From: a virus
Length of the DNA: 34,038 nucleotides
IMG/VR virus record: IMGVR_UViG_3300017697_004009
Coordinates: 1-34,038 of that record
Strand: one strand, 5' to 3'
Notes under the pieces: generated by a model
The model's database searches: none
The model's input: the letters and a program-made list of their open reading frames with translations, nothing else
What the model was told of the DNA's origin: nothing
In this document: positions 7,469-14,379 of the stretch, piece after piece
How positions within the stretch are numbered: position 1 is the stretch's first letter
Layout: every line of letters starts with the position of its first letter
Program-made: the position numbers and the translations under genes

Positions 7469-7989
7469 TATTTTAATTCCTCAAATCCAACATCGTGTAT
7501 TCCCATATGAAACACAATTCTTTCTTTTGACGGTGATCTTACTCCGTGAGGTTTCTTGGTATTAAGCACAACCATCGAGTCATACAATATACTGTCACCA
7601 TCTGTCCCGTCATCAAAATACAGTTCACCTGTGTTTTCCGTTATTGGGATAACAAAAGAACATTTACTTTTTACATCCGCATGAATAGGCAGTTCGCCTC
7701 CTTCTTTTACTCTAAAAAAATTACATCTAAACTCTTTAGGTCTTAATCCAAACTCGTTCCATATGTTTTTAATAAGCCTTAATAATTTACGATCAAAGTT
7801 GTTTATTTCCTGCACATAGAACTTGTTCATTTGTTTTCCGTCTGTTGCCTCATCCACATATTCAGAATACAACTTATTGCTGTCTTCCCACTTGCCGTTG
7901 AAATAGTCGTCCCAGAAATTTACTGGCACCTTATAATCAGTCTCAATAAAGAAGTTTTTATGCCATTTCTTTTGTATATGCTTTTTCAT
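7468..7989 (-). CDS. 2OG-Fe(II) oxygenase-like protein
   Basis: The product has 173 residues from the ATG at complement 7987-7989; an earlier TTG start is possible but lacks support. ELPIHADVKSKCSFVIPI contains H103-x-D105. LNTKKPHGVRSPSKER holds H148 and R157. GELYFDDG between them matches the strand that closes the double-stranded beta-helix. This start overlaps the TauD-like gene by 32 nt, the longest overlap in the island, and AGGAT lies about 11 nt upstream. Substrate unknown. The pattern of paired motifs makes the family call firm. Confidence 0.77.
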   Translation of the reverse strand: MKKHIQKKWHKNFFIETDYKVPVNFWDDYFNGKWEDSNKLYSEYVDEATDGKQMNKFYVQEINNFDRKLLRLIKNIWNEFGLRPKEFRCNFFRVKEGGELPIHADVKSKCSFVIPITENTGELYFDDGTDGDSILYDSMVVLNTKKPHGVRSPSKERIVFHMGIHDVGFEELK

Positions 7990-8800
7990 AATCAAATGCG
8001 ATCCTGTGTAATAATCTTTTTTGCATTCCACCAAACTGCCACCTTTTGTGTATACTCAGCCATTGTTCAGATATAACAAGATCTTTGTCTTGCCAATCAT
8101 GATGATAAATGTACTTTTCCTGTGTACAATGACTCTTTAAAAATGTATGTAATTCTTTCCATTGTTCTTTTGTTGCGCCGGACACTATATCATATGCTTG
8201 TTGAAACGGAAAATAAAGTCCTTTTTTGCCTTCCTTGTTCGTATGTACGATGTTGATAGGATTGTCATAATTAATTTTCTCTTTTGCAACTGCCATATCA
8301 CTGAAGGCGCCGACCTTGTAGCCGGATGCATATTTTATACCTTCTAGTTCCCTTTGCATACTGCCTGACAAATCGTTGTAGGCCATTTCTTGGTTTATCC
8401 AACTTGTACGTGACCCTGCACTACCCTTAACTGAGTACAACCAAACAAACGGATATCTTCGTTTGGCGTTTGCATGATGCGTGTGCCAATCTAGTTCTTC
8501 ATCATGTCCGAATAATCCTTTTTCACCTTTTGAATTCAGTTCTCCTGTAACCCTTATTACTCCAGGTTCTATTAATATACGTTCCTTTTCGTCGTCATTC
8601 TTGCCGTGATCTAGTTTAACGTTGCCGATGCTTGATGCAACTTGCATTTGGTCTTCTATTGTTAGATCTTGATTTCTGAAAATTACGACGTAGTGCCTAT
8701 TACACAGTCTCGCAACTTCGTGTAGTTGTTGCTGTGATAAACTTTTAATGTCCTCATCTATTGTGAGTGTCCAGCCGTTACTATCTGTTGATAATTTCAT
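7958..8800 (-). CDS. TauD/TfdA-family dioxygenase-like protein with an HxH motif
   Basis: The product has 280 residues, the usual TauD length. The N-terminal YVVIFRNQDLTIEDQMQVA matches the family's vvFR-q-l-t motif. The metal site reads LDWH106-T-H108-H109, where TauD-family enzymes have HxD. The distal H251 (SIHKRWQF) and R262 keep the 11-residue spacing of the TauD His/Arg pair. The Asp-to-His change is one base (GAT to CAT). It could mark an altered metal centre, a different ligand (H109) or loss of activity. The start overlaps the upstream oxygenase by exactly 20 nt in a junction repeat, with AGGAT just before. Confidence 0.78.
   Translation of the reverse strand: MKLSTDSNGWTLTIDEDIKSLSQQQLHEVARLCNRHYVVIFRNQDLTIEDQMQVASSIGNVKLDHGKNDDEKERILIEPGVIRVTGELNSKGEKGLFGHDEELDWHTHHANAKRRYPFVWLYSVKGSAGSRTSWINQEMAYNDLSGSMQRELEGIKYASGYKVGAFSDMAVAKEKINYDNPINIVHTNKEGKKGLYFPFQQAYDIVSGATKEQWKELHTFLKSHCTQEKYIYHHDWQDKDLVISEQWLSIHKRWQFGGMQKRLLHRIAFDYEKAYTKEMA
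8781..8800 (-). repeat. junction repeat copy 3 (diverged)
   Basis: Minus-strand sequence ATGAAATTATCAACAGATAG, 16 of 20 identical to the copy at 3571-3590. It encodes MKLSTD at the start of the TauD-like gene and EIINR plus the stop of the upstream oxygenase. The mismatches are four consecutive central bases; both ends are conserved. Confidence 0.75.
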
Positions 8801-9602
8801 CTAAATCCTGTTGTCCTTGTAGCGATATTATAATGTGTGATCGAGTTGTTGGACCTTTGTTCCAAGCACTGTGTCTCATTCCTTGATTCAAGAACCAGCA
8901 ACTGCCAGGTTCCATTGTTTGATAAACTTTCTCTCCAGACTTTCCAACACAGTAGAATCCACAATCTGCATTGGTTGTTATAGGTATATGGAAACGCACA
9001 GAATAATCAGTGTTATAATCAATGTGTTCTGCCACGTATGCACCAGGATCCATTATTGCTATTCTGGCCCTTGTGGTCTCTGCTTTGAAAGATGTTATTA
9101 CTTCCTCTAGGTATGTTCCTTTTACCCAGTCCTTAATTTTGTTGTAATGTCTTTCATCTAGTCTTGTTTTTGGAATCTTTTTATCGTAGACTCTTTTTTC
9201 TTCATTGGGATTGTATTGTGTCAGTGCTATCTGTTTATACGGAGATCCATTAACTTCATATTTGCCTTCCTTATCTTTTGCTATGTAGTTTTCAAACGGT
9301 TTCACATAGTTTCTGTAATCCCATGCCATTCTTTTATTACCTAATCCGTTTCTTAATTCTGACTCGTTTACATCATTGTCCTGTAAAAATTTATAAGCGT
9401 CTTCTATAGAATCAAACTTCAAACCAAACGCTTTCTGTAACTTAGGAGACTTACCCCCCACCTTGACTCCGTACCCGTACTTTGTTTTCAGATCATCCTC
9501 TGCTACAGGCATGTCCTGTACAACTTTGATCATTTTGTCAACATCAAACGTTTGCTCCAGTTTTACAAAAGGTGGTAGTTCGTATCTAGTCTTTAATTTC
9601 AT
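8781..9602 (-). CDS. 2OG-Fe(II) oxygenase (Asp/Asn hydroxylase-like) with a long N-terminal region
   Basis: The product has 273 residues from the ATG at complement 9600-9602, which has AAAGGAAG just upstream; a GTG 14 codons earlier is less likely. The catalytic domain is C-terminal: IAIMDPGAYVAEHIDYN (H193-x-D195), FHIPITTNADCGFY, then EPGSCWFLNQGMRHSAWNKG (H244) and R254. Residues 1-170 form a charged region, perhaps a substrate-recognition domain, that I do not recognise. The start overlaps the preceding gene by 17 nt. The triad spacing is textbook for the family. Substrate unknown. Confidence 0.8.
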   Translation of the reverse strand: MKLKTRYELPPFVKLEQTFDVDKMIKVVQDMPVAEDDLKTKYGYGVKVGGKSPKLQKAFGLKFDSIEDAYKFLQDNDVNESELRNGLGNKRMAWDYRNYVKPFENYIAKDKEGKYEVNGSPYKQIALTQYNPNEEKRVYDKKIPKTRLDERHYNKIKDWVKGTYLEEVITSFKAETTRARIAIMDPGAYVAEHIDYNTDYSVRFHIPITTNADCGFYCVGKSGEKVYQTMEPGSCWFLNQGMRHSAWNKGPTTRSHIIISLQGQQDLDEIINR

Positions 9603-10107
9603 AACTTCCTTTGTGTTGCCAGCATGACTCGTGTTTTGGATCACACACCGCTACTTTGCCTTCGTGCATGTTCCATTCTGTGTTTGTTTTTTTGCCTAGT
9701 TCTATAAAAAGTCTTTTCATAAATCCTGGGTTCCTGCATCTGCTAATAAACACTTTTGTGTAGCCTGCTTTTTTGGCGTATTCCAACTGGTGCTTTACTG
9801 TTGCAACCAAGTGTGGCCTTGCAATAATCCTGCCGTTCATTCTCAGTTTTGGATGTTCCCAATATCTATTTAATATCCTTGCCTCACCGGATTCATAATA
9901 TTCAGGTCTGTGCCAAACAGAACTGAAGCCTAGTATCTCATCATCCTTCATAAGCACAGTTATACAATCAAATGCGAACCAGTCTATGTCTTCGTAGTTG
10001 CTGGCTATCTCCTCGTTAGCAAAATCTATTTCCTTAAGCCGTTTTAAAATGTCAGTCCTGTCTTCCGGTGCGAAGCTCAACACGTCGCATTCGCTGTTCT
10101 TATTCAT
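9586..10107 (-). CDS. possible GNAT-like acyltransferase
   Basis: The product has 173 residues from the ATG at complement 10105-10107, 7 nt after the upstream stop and with TTGGAG upstream. A longer reading frame into the preceding gene uses a poorer start. The pattern ITVLMKDDEILGFSSVWHRPEYY followed by a helix (VKHQLEYAKKAGYTKVFISR) suggests the beta4-helix3 core of GCN5-related acetyltransferases, and a VAVCD strand near the end fits too. A clear acetyl-CoA pyrophosphate loop (Q/RxxGxG/A) is not evident, so I keep this tentative. It could also be a phage-specific protein of unknown fold. Its last codons (EIKD) lie inside the next gene. Confidence 0.5.
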   Translation of the reverse strand: MNKNSECDVLSFAPEDRTDILKRLKEIDFANEEIASNYEDIDWFAFDCITVLMKDDEILGFSSVWHRPEYYESGEARILNRYWEHPKLRMNGRIIARPHLVATVKHQLEYAKKAGYTKVFISRCRNPGFMKRLFIELGKKTNTEWNMHEGKVAVCDPKHESCWQHKGSYEIKD

Positions 10108-10114
10108 AAAATTT

Positions 10115-10699
10115 TTATCTCCAACTGTGAACACTGTCCCAAAACTCCTTTTTCTTTTTGCCATGCACCAATAGATGCACCCTCTCCTCATTTGAATTGT
10201 TTTCAACATAATGCTCATAATGAATATTCAACACCAACGGCATTCCAGGCACATAATCTACCTGTTTGTTGTTGAGCACAAATTTGTTGCCTTTTGGATA
10301 ACTTAAACAAATATTCAATGGTTCTAACCAATTGCGTTCTGGTACGTCTATGTGCTTTGTTATGTAACCGTTAGGTTTAATAACTAGGAACCTGATGTCA
10401 TCTATTCTAGCATAAGGCAAACTTTTTACCCACTCTATCGTTCGTGGACATCTTTCGCCCACATCTGTTATGCCAGGCTTTTGTTTTCTTCGGTCATACT
10501 CCCAATGACTATTTGTTTTTTCAGAATCAAATCCATATAGGGTGACTGCACACCAATCTTTGTGTCCATCCTCGGGTCTGTGTATTATTAATTTGTCTTT
10601 GATTAACTCGTACTCCGTTAATAGTTGTTTCACAGGAACATCAAAGTCCATCTGCACATATTCTACACTACTATCTCTGTCAAATGTTTGAGTATTCAT
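10115..10699 (-). CDS. aspartyl/asparaginyl beta-hydroxylase-like oxygenase
   Basis: The product has 194 residues from the ATG at complement 10697-10699. AAGGATCATC directly precedes it, which decides the start against an upstream TTG. FLVIKPNGYITKHIDVPE gives H116-x-D118. PLVLNIHYEHYVENNSNEER has the distal His (H163, or H160) and R173. The layout parallels the protein at 3571-4212 (G-x-I-x-x-H-x-D ... H-x-V-x-N-x-S). The start overlaps the desaturase gene by exactly 20 nt and supplies the desaturase's last codons. Substrate unknown; a relation to the desaturase pathway is possible only from adjacency. Confidence 0.77.
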   Translation of the reverse strand: MNTQTFDRDSSVEYVQMDFDVPVKQLLTEYELIKDKLIIHRPEDGHKDWCAVTLYGFDSEKTNSHWEYDRRKQKPGITDVGERCPRTIEWVKSLPYARIDDIRFLVIKPNGYITKHIDVPERNWLEPLNICLSYPKGNKFVLNNKQVDYVPGMPLVLNIHYEHYVENNSNEERVHLLVHGKKKKEFWDSVHSWR

Positions 10700-11243
10700 G
10701 ATGATCCTTGTGGTTCCCTTCAAACGGTGCAACTAAATTTATCAATAAATTGTTTGCGGGTCCTTTGGCATCATGTCCGTAAAAATTAAGTATACCAAAA
10801 CCCACATATGAAAGTATAAACAACATTAGGTTTATTATAACTGCATTTACGCCAAAAAGCAATGATGTTGTGATCCAGTGTGCGGCTAAAATAAATTTAC
10901 CGTACCTATGGAAAAACATCACTCTTGGATTTTTTATTAGATCTATCATGTATTTTCTTGGTATTTGTTTGACTTTCCAAAGACTGAACAGTATCACGTA
11001 CCAAGGATGGTTTTTTGGACTGTGCGGATCCTTTTCTGTGTCTGCATGAGCGTGGTGAATCCTATGCACACCTGCCCAAGTCAAAGCACTCCTGCCACCA
11101 CATAACAATCCAAGATACAATAACACAACTTCTGTTAATGAATTGGTCTTGTAATCGTTGTGTGAGAAATATCTATGATATCCGTAGGTGATACCAATGG
11201 CCGCTACCGCCCAATATATCATGTATCCGTATAAAACTATCAT
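10680..11243 (-). CDS. membrane fatty-acid desaturase-like protein, short form
   Basis: The product has 187 residues, against about 270-320 for acyl-CoA/acyl-lipid delta-9 desaturases. All three histidine boxes are present: H23-RYFS-H28, H60-RI-HH-A-H66, and H178-KD-HH182. These bind the di-iron centre that inserts a double bond into a fatty acyl chain. Hydrophobic membrane stretches lie at 1-20, 36-50 and 115-155. The protein ends five residues after the third box, so the usual C-terminal tail is missing. The N-terminal membrane hairpin is also shortened. The final codons are written in the start of the next gene. Likely site is the host inner membrane. Activity of so short a form is uncertain. 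Confidence 0.8.
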   Translation of the reverse strand: MIVLYGYMIYWAVAAIGITYGYHRYFSHNDYKTNSLTEVVLLYLGLLCGGRSALTWAGVHRIHHAHADTEKDPHSPKNHPWYVILFSLWKVKQIPRKYMIDLIKNPRVMFFHRYGKFILAAHWITTSLLFGVNAVIINLMLFILSYVGFGILNFYGHDAKGPANNLLINLVAPFEGNHKDHHEYSNI

Positions 11244-11950
11244 ACAAAATCCTTATAATCCTCCCAGTCATGTGGTTTATTTGTAGCATGAGTAAAATGC
11301 ACCATCTTTATGTCCGGATGGAACTCGCCACCCAAATAAACGTAATCGTTGCCAGTTACTTTTTCATATAACTGACTCGTCATAACCTTCCACTTATTTA
11401 AATCAAAATTCTTCACTCCGATGTCTTCCTTTGCACACCACCTAGCAACCCAGCTCTCAGGTACTGTAACTAACTCTAGTTCCTCATTTACATTGTCCTC
11501 AACAAAGTACTGCTCACCATTCACAGGTCCCTTTGCTATTCCCCTCTTGATGTAGTAGTTCTGCCAAAGGTCCGGATCTTCCATAAACTTGTCATAGATG
11601 TATCTGCAGTCTGTTGGATAATACTTAAAGAATCCACCATTTATCTTGTATCTCTTTTTTTCTGTGTCCCTCCACCAACCTGGTATGGAAAGGAATTGCC
11701 CTTTTTTGATAGGATACTCAAATAATTCTTTGTAATTGTTAACAAGTAAGATGTCGATGTCAATAACACAAATAGGTTCGTTTATATCCAAGCTCATTCC
11801 ATGCATTTTGTTCCACTGCAATAAAACATCCTCTCTAATTGGTTCACGTACCCATATGAATTCGTATTCTGGTAATTTTTCTTCTAGATATTTTTCGTAT
11901 TCTGGTCCATATCTGTCACCTATACGAACTGCCATTATCTTCATCGCCAT
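11240..11950 (-). CDS. glycosyltransferase-like protein (GT-A fold, DxD)
   Basis: The product has 236 residues. CVIDIDILLVNN carries D64-x-D66, the metal/nucleotide-sugar DxD motif, after a beta-alpha-beta N-terminus. INGGFFKYY and VNGEQYFVEDN further on resemble acceptor-side segments of GT-A enzymes. A C-terminal VHFTHA may supply a metal-binding His. It shares layout with the gene at 13306-13881 (FFDLDILINDN). The first ATG has GAGG 8 nt upstream; an ATG two codons on would make a 4-nt ATGA overlap. Donor sugar and acceptor are unknown. Confidence 0.68.
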   Translation of the reverse strand: MAMKIMAVRIGDRYGPEYEKYLEEKLPEYEFIWVREPIREDVLLQWNKMHGMSLDINEPICVIDIDILLVNNYKELFEYPIKKGQFLSIPGWWRDTEKKRYKINGGFFKYYPTDCRYIYDKFMEDPDLWQNYYIKRGIAKGPVNGEQYFVEDNVNEELELVTVPESWVARWCAKEDIGVKNFDLNKWKVMTSQLYEKVTGNDYVYLGGEFHPDIKMVHFTHATNKPHDWEDYKDFV

Positions 11951-12660
11951 TTCACTACCTCATCTAGTTTGGGTTTTTCAATCCAACTCTTATATTGCTT
12001 TGTATCCTGATCTCTATACCCAATACCTAAAAGAAAAGTCAGTCCTTTTCTCTCTAAAACGTCTGTGTGTATATGTTTATTGTAAAAGTAACACTTACAA
12101 AACGATACATCCAGGCCTTGCTCTAGTGCCAGCATTGATGTTACCATGGAATGCATTCCTGCCTGCATATTAAATTCATCTTTTGAAACTTTTGTAAGGT
12201 TGCTAAACACTTCAGATGCTCGACCTCTAGTAAAATATTCTCCTTGCTTTTGTGATTCCTTGACTTTTGCCTCAGCAGGATAATATCCTAGAAGATAAGG
12301 TGCAGTGACTTGCTCGTTGAAGTGCCATTTGTCCTTAATAACATATGACTTTGTCTCATCACCATGGTGAAAATCTAGCCAGTCTTGATAAGAGTTATCT
12401 AAATTTTTCCAATCCTGGTCAGTCAAGTTTGTTTGTCTATAGAAATCTTTATGTCCACTACACACAGTTGCTAGTGCTACTTTTCTTTTCTGTTCTTCGT
12501 GCTCTGGACCATACACATCTATTTCATAGTGCCAAAAGTTATTCTTGTGTGGTGTTAGATTATGAGCCTTTTCTATTATATCTTTTATGATTTGCTTGTC
12601 CGGTATCTTTTTGCTGAAGAACGTTATGTTACTTCTCTTTTTCAGGAAATCTTCTATCAT
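11941..12660 (-). CDS. nitroreductase-family-like flavoprotein
   Basis: The product has 239 residues. The N-terminus FLKKRSNITFFSKKIPDKQI followed by a helix and HNLTPHKNNFWHYEIDVYG matches the nitroreductase pattern (RRS...F...I, helix, P...N...Y.I.V). QAGMHSMVTSMLALEQGLD fits the FMN-site helix, and FLLGIGYRD the closing strand. Such proteins bind FMN and use NAD(P)H to reduce nitro groups, quinones or enone-like substrates, or act as dehydrogenases. Here it could supply a redox step in the island's pathway or electrons to the di-iron/Fe(II) enzymes; that is speculation. The start overlaps the upstream gene by 4 nt (ATGA). Confidence 0.62.
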   Translation of the reverse strand: MIEDFLKKRSNITFFSKKIPDKQIIKDIIEKAHNLTPHKNNFWHYEIDVYGPEHEEQKRKVALATVCSGHKDFYRQTNLTDQDWKNLDNSYQDWLDFHHGDETKSYVIKDKWHFNEQVTAPYLLGYYPAEAKVKESQKQGEYFTRGRASEVFSNLTKVSKDEFNMQAGMHSMVTSMLALEQGLDVSFCKCYFYNKHIHTDVLERKGLTFLLGIGYRDQDTKQYKSWIEKPKLDEVVKWR

Positions 12661-13313
12661 ATCTTTGTGCCTATCACCATAAAACGTTTGTATTTTACAA
12701 AATCTTTTTCGTAAAACTTCATGTTCCTTAATTTACCTACATACTGGTTGGCGAAATTTTCCATTGTGTCCACGTAATTAATATGTTGAGCAATTTCTTT
12801 ATAGTTGTTGCTCTGTAACACAACCAAAGTGTGTTCATCCAATTTTTCAATAGTAGAATAAATTATGTCTTGTTCCAAGTGCTCACAGGATGTGCATATG
12901 ACAATGGGGTCATTCAATTTGTCCAGTTCCTTTATATCTTTTTCAACAAACTTTATATAGGTTAGTATTCCGTTTTTCAAATTATCTGCGTCTACTTTTT
13001 TCCATAATCGCTTTGCAATTGGTTTTGCTCTTGGATCAAAGTCAATACAATCTATATTGCCAATTTTTTTCAATGTAAATTTTTCAAGCATTCTATACGC
13101 CAGTAGTCCGTACCAACTACCCAGTATAGATATGCCAAATTTTTTATCTAGGCTCTTGCATTTGAAATGATGGGGGTATTCATTAAGTTTTTCTATCAAC
13201 CAATCCTTGCTGGCATATTGATTAGCACTTAGGCTATCCAACACGTCTATGATCCTGTCAGGATAATTGTCCAATAATCTTTTAACCGTATCTAATGTGT
13301 CTCTATCAAACAT
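12657..13313 (-). CDS. Rossmann-type SAM methyltransferase-like protein
   Basis: The product has 218 residues. ISILGSWYGLLAYRMLEKF takes the place of motif I (GSWYG in a glycine-rich loop). IGNIDCIDFDPRAKPIAKRL matches motif II with an acidic residue after the strand, and DPIVICTSCEHLEQD the post-strand-4 region. Proteins with a GxWYG loop occur in marine myophages as class I methyltransferase relatives. The acceptor is unknown. The start overlaps the glycosyltransferase by 8 nt and no strong ribosome site is visible, so translation is probably by coupling. Confidence 0.62.
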   Translation of the reverse strand: MFDRDTLDTVKRLLDNYPDRIIDVLDSLSANQYASKDWLIEKLNEYPHHFKCKSLDKKFGISILGSWYGLLAYRMLEKFTLKKIGNIDCIDFDPRAKPIAKRLWKKVDADNLKNGILTYIKFVEKDIKELDKLNDPIVICTSCEHLEQDIIYSTIEKLDEHTLVVLQSNNYKEIAQHINYVDTMENFANQYVGKLRNMKFYEKDFVKYKRFMVIGTKI

Positions 13314-13881
13314 ATTTTTGATTGTGCAACAGTATTGTATTGTGTTTCACACCCTCCTGCCAACTGGATATTGCATCTCCCATGAAGTATTTGTACTTGA
13401 CATCCTCGTTGTATATAAATCTATCGATGCCGGAATACAATCTCACATATAAATCTCTATGCTTCATGAATCTTTCGAAAACTTTTGTTTCATCTGTCCA
13501 ACGCATGATGGACGAATTAACTAATGTGTTCTGTGTTATCCTAAATTTTACAGGTTCTTTCAAAGATTGTTGTTTCCACGGAGAACTATTCACCAATGTC
13601 AAACCATTAAATTCATTTGCTAAGAAATCTATGTTATCATTTATCAATATATCTAAATCAAAAAACAAACAGTTACCTGTGAACTGGAACAACGACAGTT
13701 TATGGAACACGCCCCTCAGTTCTGGGTGTGTGACCGGCTTGTCATATTCCTTCTCTGGCTTGTCTGTGAGGCAAGTGAATGTGTGTTCTAATGTGAGGTG
13801 CTTTGCGACGGAGTCCTTTAATTTTCTATCAAAGTCTCTATCATATTTCGTTCCAACATTAACACAATATACATCAATCAT
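13306..13881 (-). CDS. glycosyltransferase-like protein (GT-A fold, DxD)
   Basis: The product has 191 residues. The N-terminal strand MIDVYCVNVGTKYD is followed by GVFHKLSLFQF and CLFFDLDILINDN, with D75-x-D77 as the likely Mn/nucleotide-sugar motif. The K-L-x-L-F followed by a D-x-D strand is common in small glycosyltransferases that act on capsular or LPS-type glycans. The protein is short, so it may be a minimal catalytic domain. It overlaps the preceding gene by 8 nt. Together with 11240-11950 it makes two transferases in the island. Confidence 0.64.
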   Translation of the reverse strand: MIDVYCVNVGTKYDRDFDRKLKDSVAKHLTLEHTFTCLTDKPEKEYDKPVTHPELRGVFHKLSLFQFTGNCLFFDLDILINDNIDFLANEFNGLTLVNSSPWKQQSLKEPVKFRITQNTLVNSSIMRWTDETKVFERFMKHRDLYVRLYSGIDRFIYNEDVKYKYFMGDAISSWQEGVKHNTILLHNQKYV

Positions 13882-14344
13882 TTATTTTTTTATATTCTAT
13901 CAAAAGATCCATGGGTGTTTTTGCGGATCTCAATTTAGATTTTTGCTCTTTGTCCGCGGAATTCTTTAATTTTTTTGTTTCAAACATTTGAACCTTCATC
14001 GTGAACAGTATTTCCTTACACTCTTCGTTATTATGATCAAACTCTAATATTTTTTTCACAAAATCCTCAACAGATATCCTTTGCTTGACATCCGTTTTTG
14101 CTTTTATTCCAGCATCCACCATGTCACTTAACTGTTGTGCATATTTCCTGTTCCTTGCGATAGTGGCCTCTGCGATCTTGTCCGTGTCGTATTCCGCAAT
14201 TAGATCCTTGAAGTCTTGATTGTTGAAATCAACGGCAAGGTAATGGTTGATTGCTTTATCACCTTCCCTGTAGATAACTTCTACAGTGTTATTTTCTGAG
14301 TTTGCAAAATATGCCTCGATTATCTTTCCACTGAATATTGCCAT
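13874..14344 (-). CDS. hypothetical phage protein, first gene of the island
   Basis: The product has 156 residues. The N-terminal half (MAIFSGKIIEAYFANSENNT, INHYLAVDFNNQDFKDLI) is beta-rich; the C-terminal half is helical and charged (KKILEFDHNNEECKEIL, many K/E). I do not recognise an enzyme motif. Position after fibre genes suggests a fibre-assembly or chaperone-type protein, but this is only context. The ATG lies 6 nt after the TATAAT of a strong sigma70-type promoter and has no Shine-Dalgarno sequence, so a leaderless message is predicted. Its end overlaps the next gene by 8 nt. Confidence 0.6.
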   Translation of the reverse strand: MAIFSGKIIEAYFANSENNTVEVIYREGDKAINHYLAVDFNNQDFKDLIAEYDTDKIAEATIARNRKYAQQLSDMVDAGIKAKTDVKQRISVEDFVKKILEFDHNNEECKEILFTMKVQMFETKKLKNSADKEQKSKLRSAKTPMDLLIEYKKIND

Positions 14345-14350
14345 ATGTAT

Positions 14351-14379
14351 ATTATAAAGTACTATAGAGTAAAAGTCAA
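14351..14379 (-). promoter_or_regulatory. sigma70-type promoter of the 18-gene island
   Basis: TTGACT (complement of 14374-14379) and TATAAT (complement of 14351-14356) are separated by exactly 17 nt in the 35-nt gap before the first island gene. The pair is within one base of the bacterial consensus. The -35 begins directly after the TAA of the upstream gene. A start about 7 nt after the -10 would fall on the ATG. The island could therefore be read by unmodified host polymerase, early, unlike the late genes around it. Confidence 0.72.

Noticed and set aside
9603-9644. Longer N-terminus for the oxygenase at 8781-9602 (GTG start)
   Set aside because: AAAGGAAG just before the ATG at 9602 favours the shorter form, and the extra residues look like the neighbour's sequence in another frame.
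10700-10732. Longer N-terminus for the oxygenase at 10115-10699 (TTG start)
   Set aside because: The internal ATG has AAGGA directly upstream and gives the 20-nt overlap seen in sister genes; the extension has no ribosome site.
13322-13969. Plus-strand open frame of 215 codons opposite the glycosyltransferase and its upstream neighbour
   Set aside because: It spans two well-supported minus-strand genes, has no recognisable domain, and is rich in Ser, Cys, Leu and Phe as antisense frames of AT-rich genes are.
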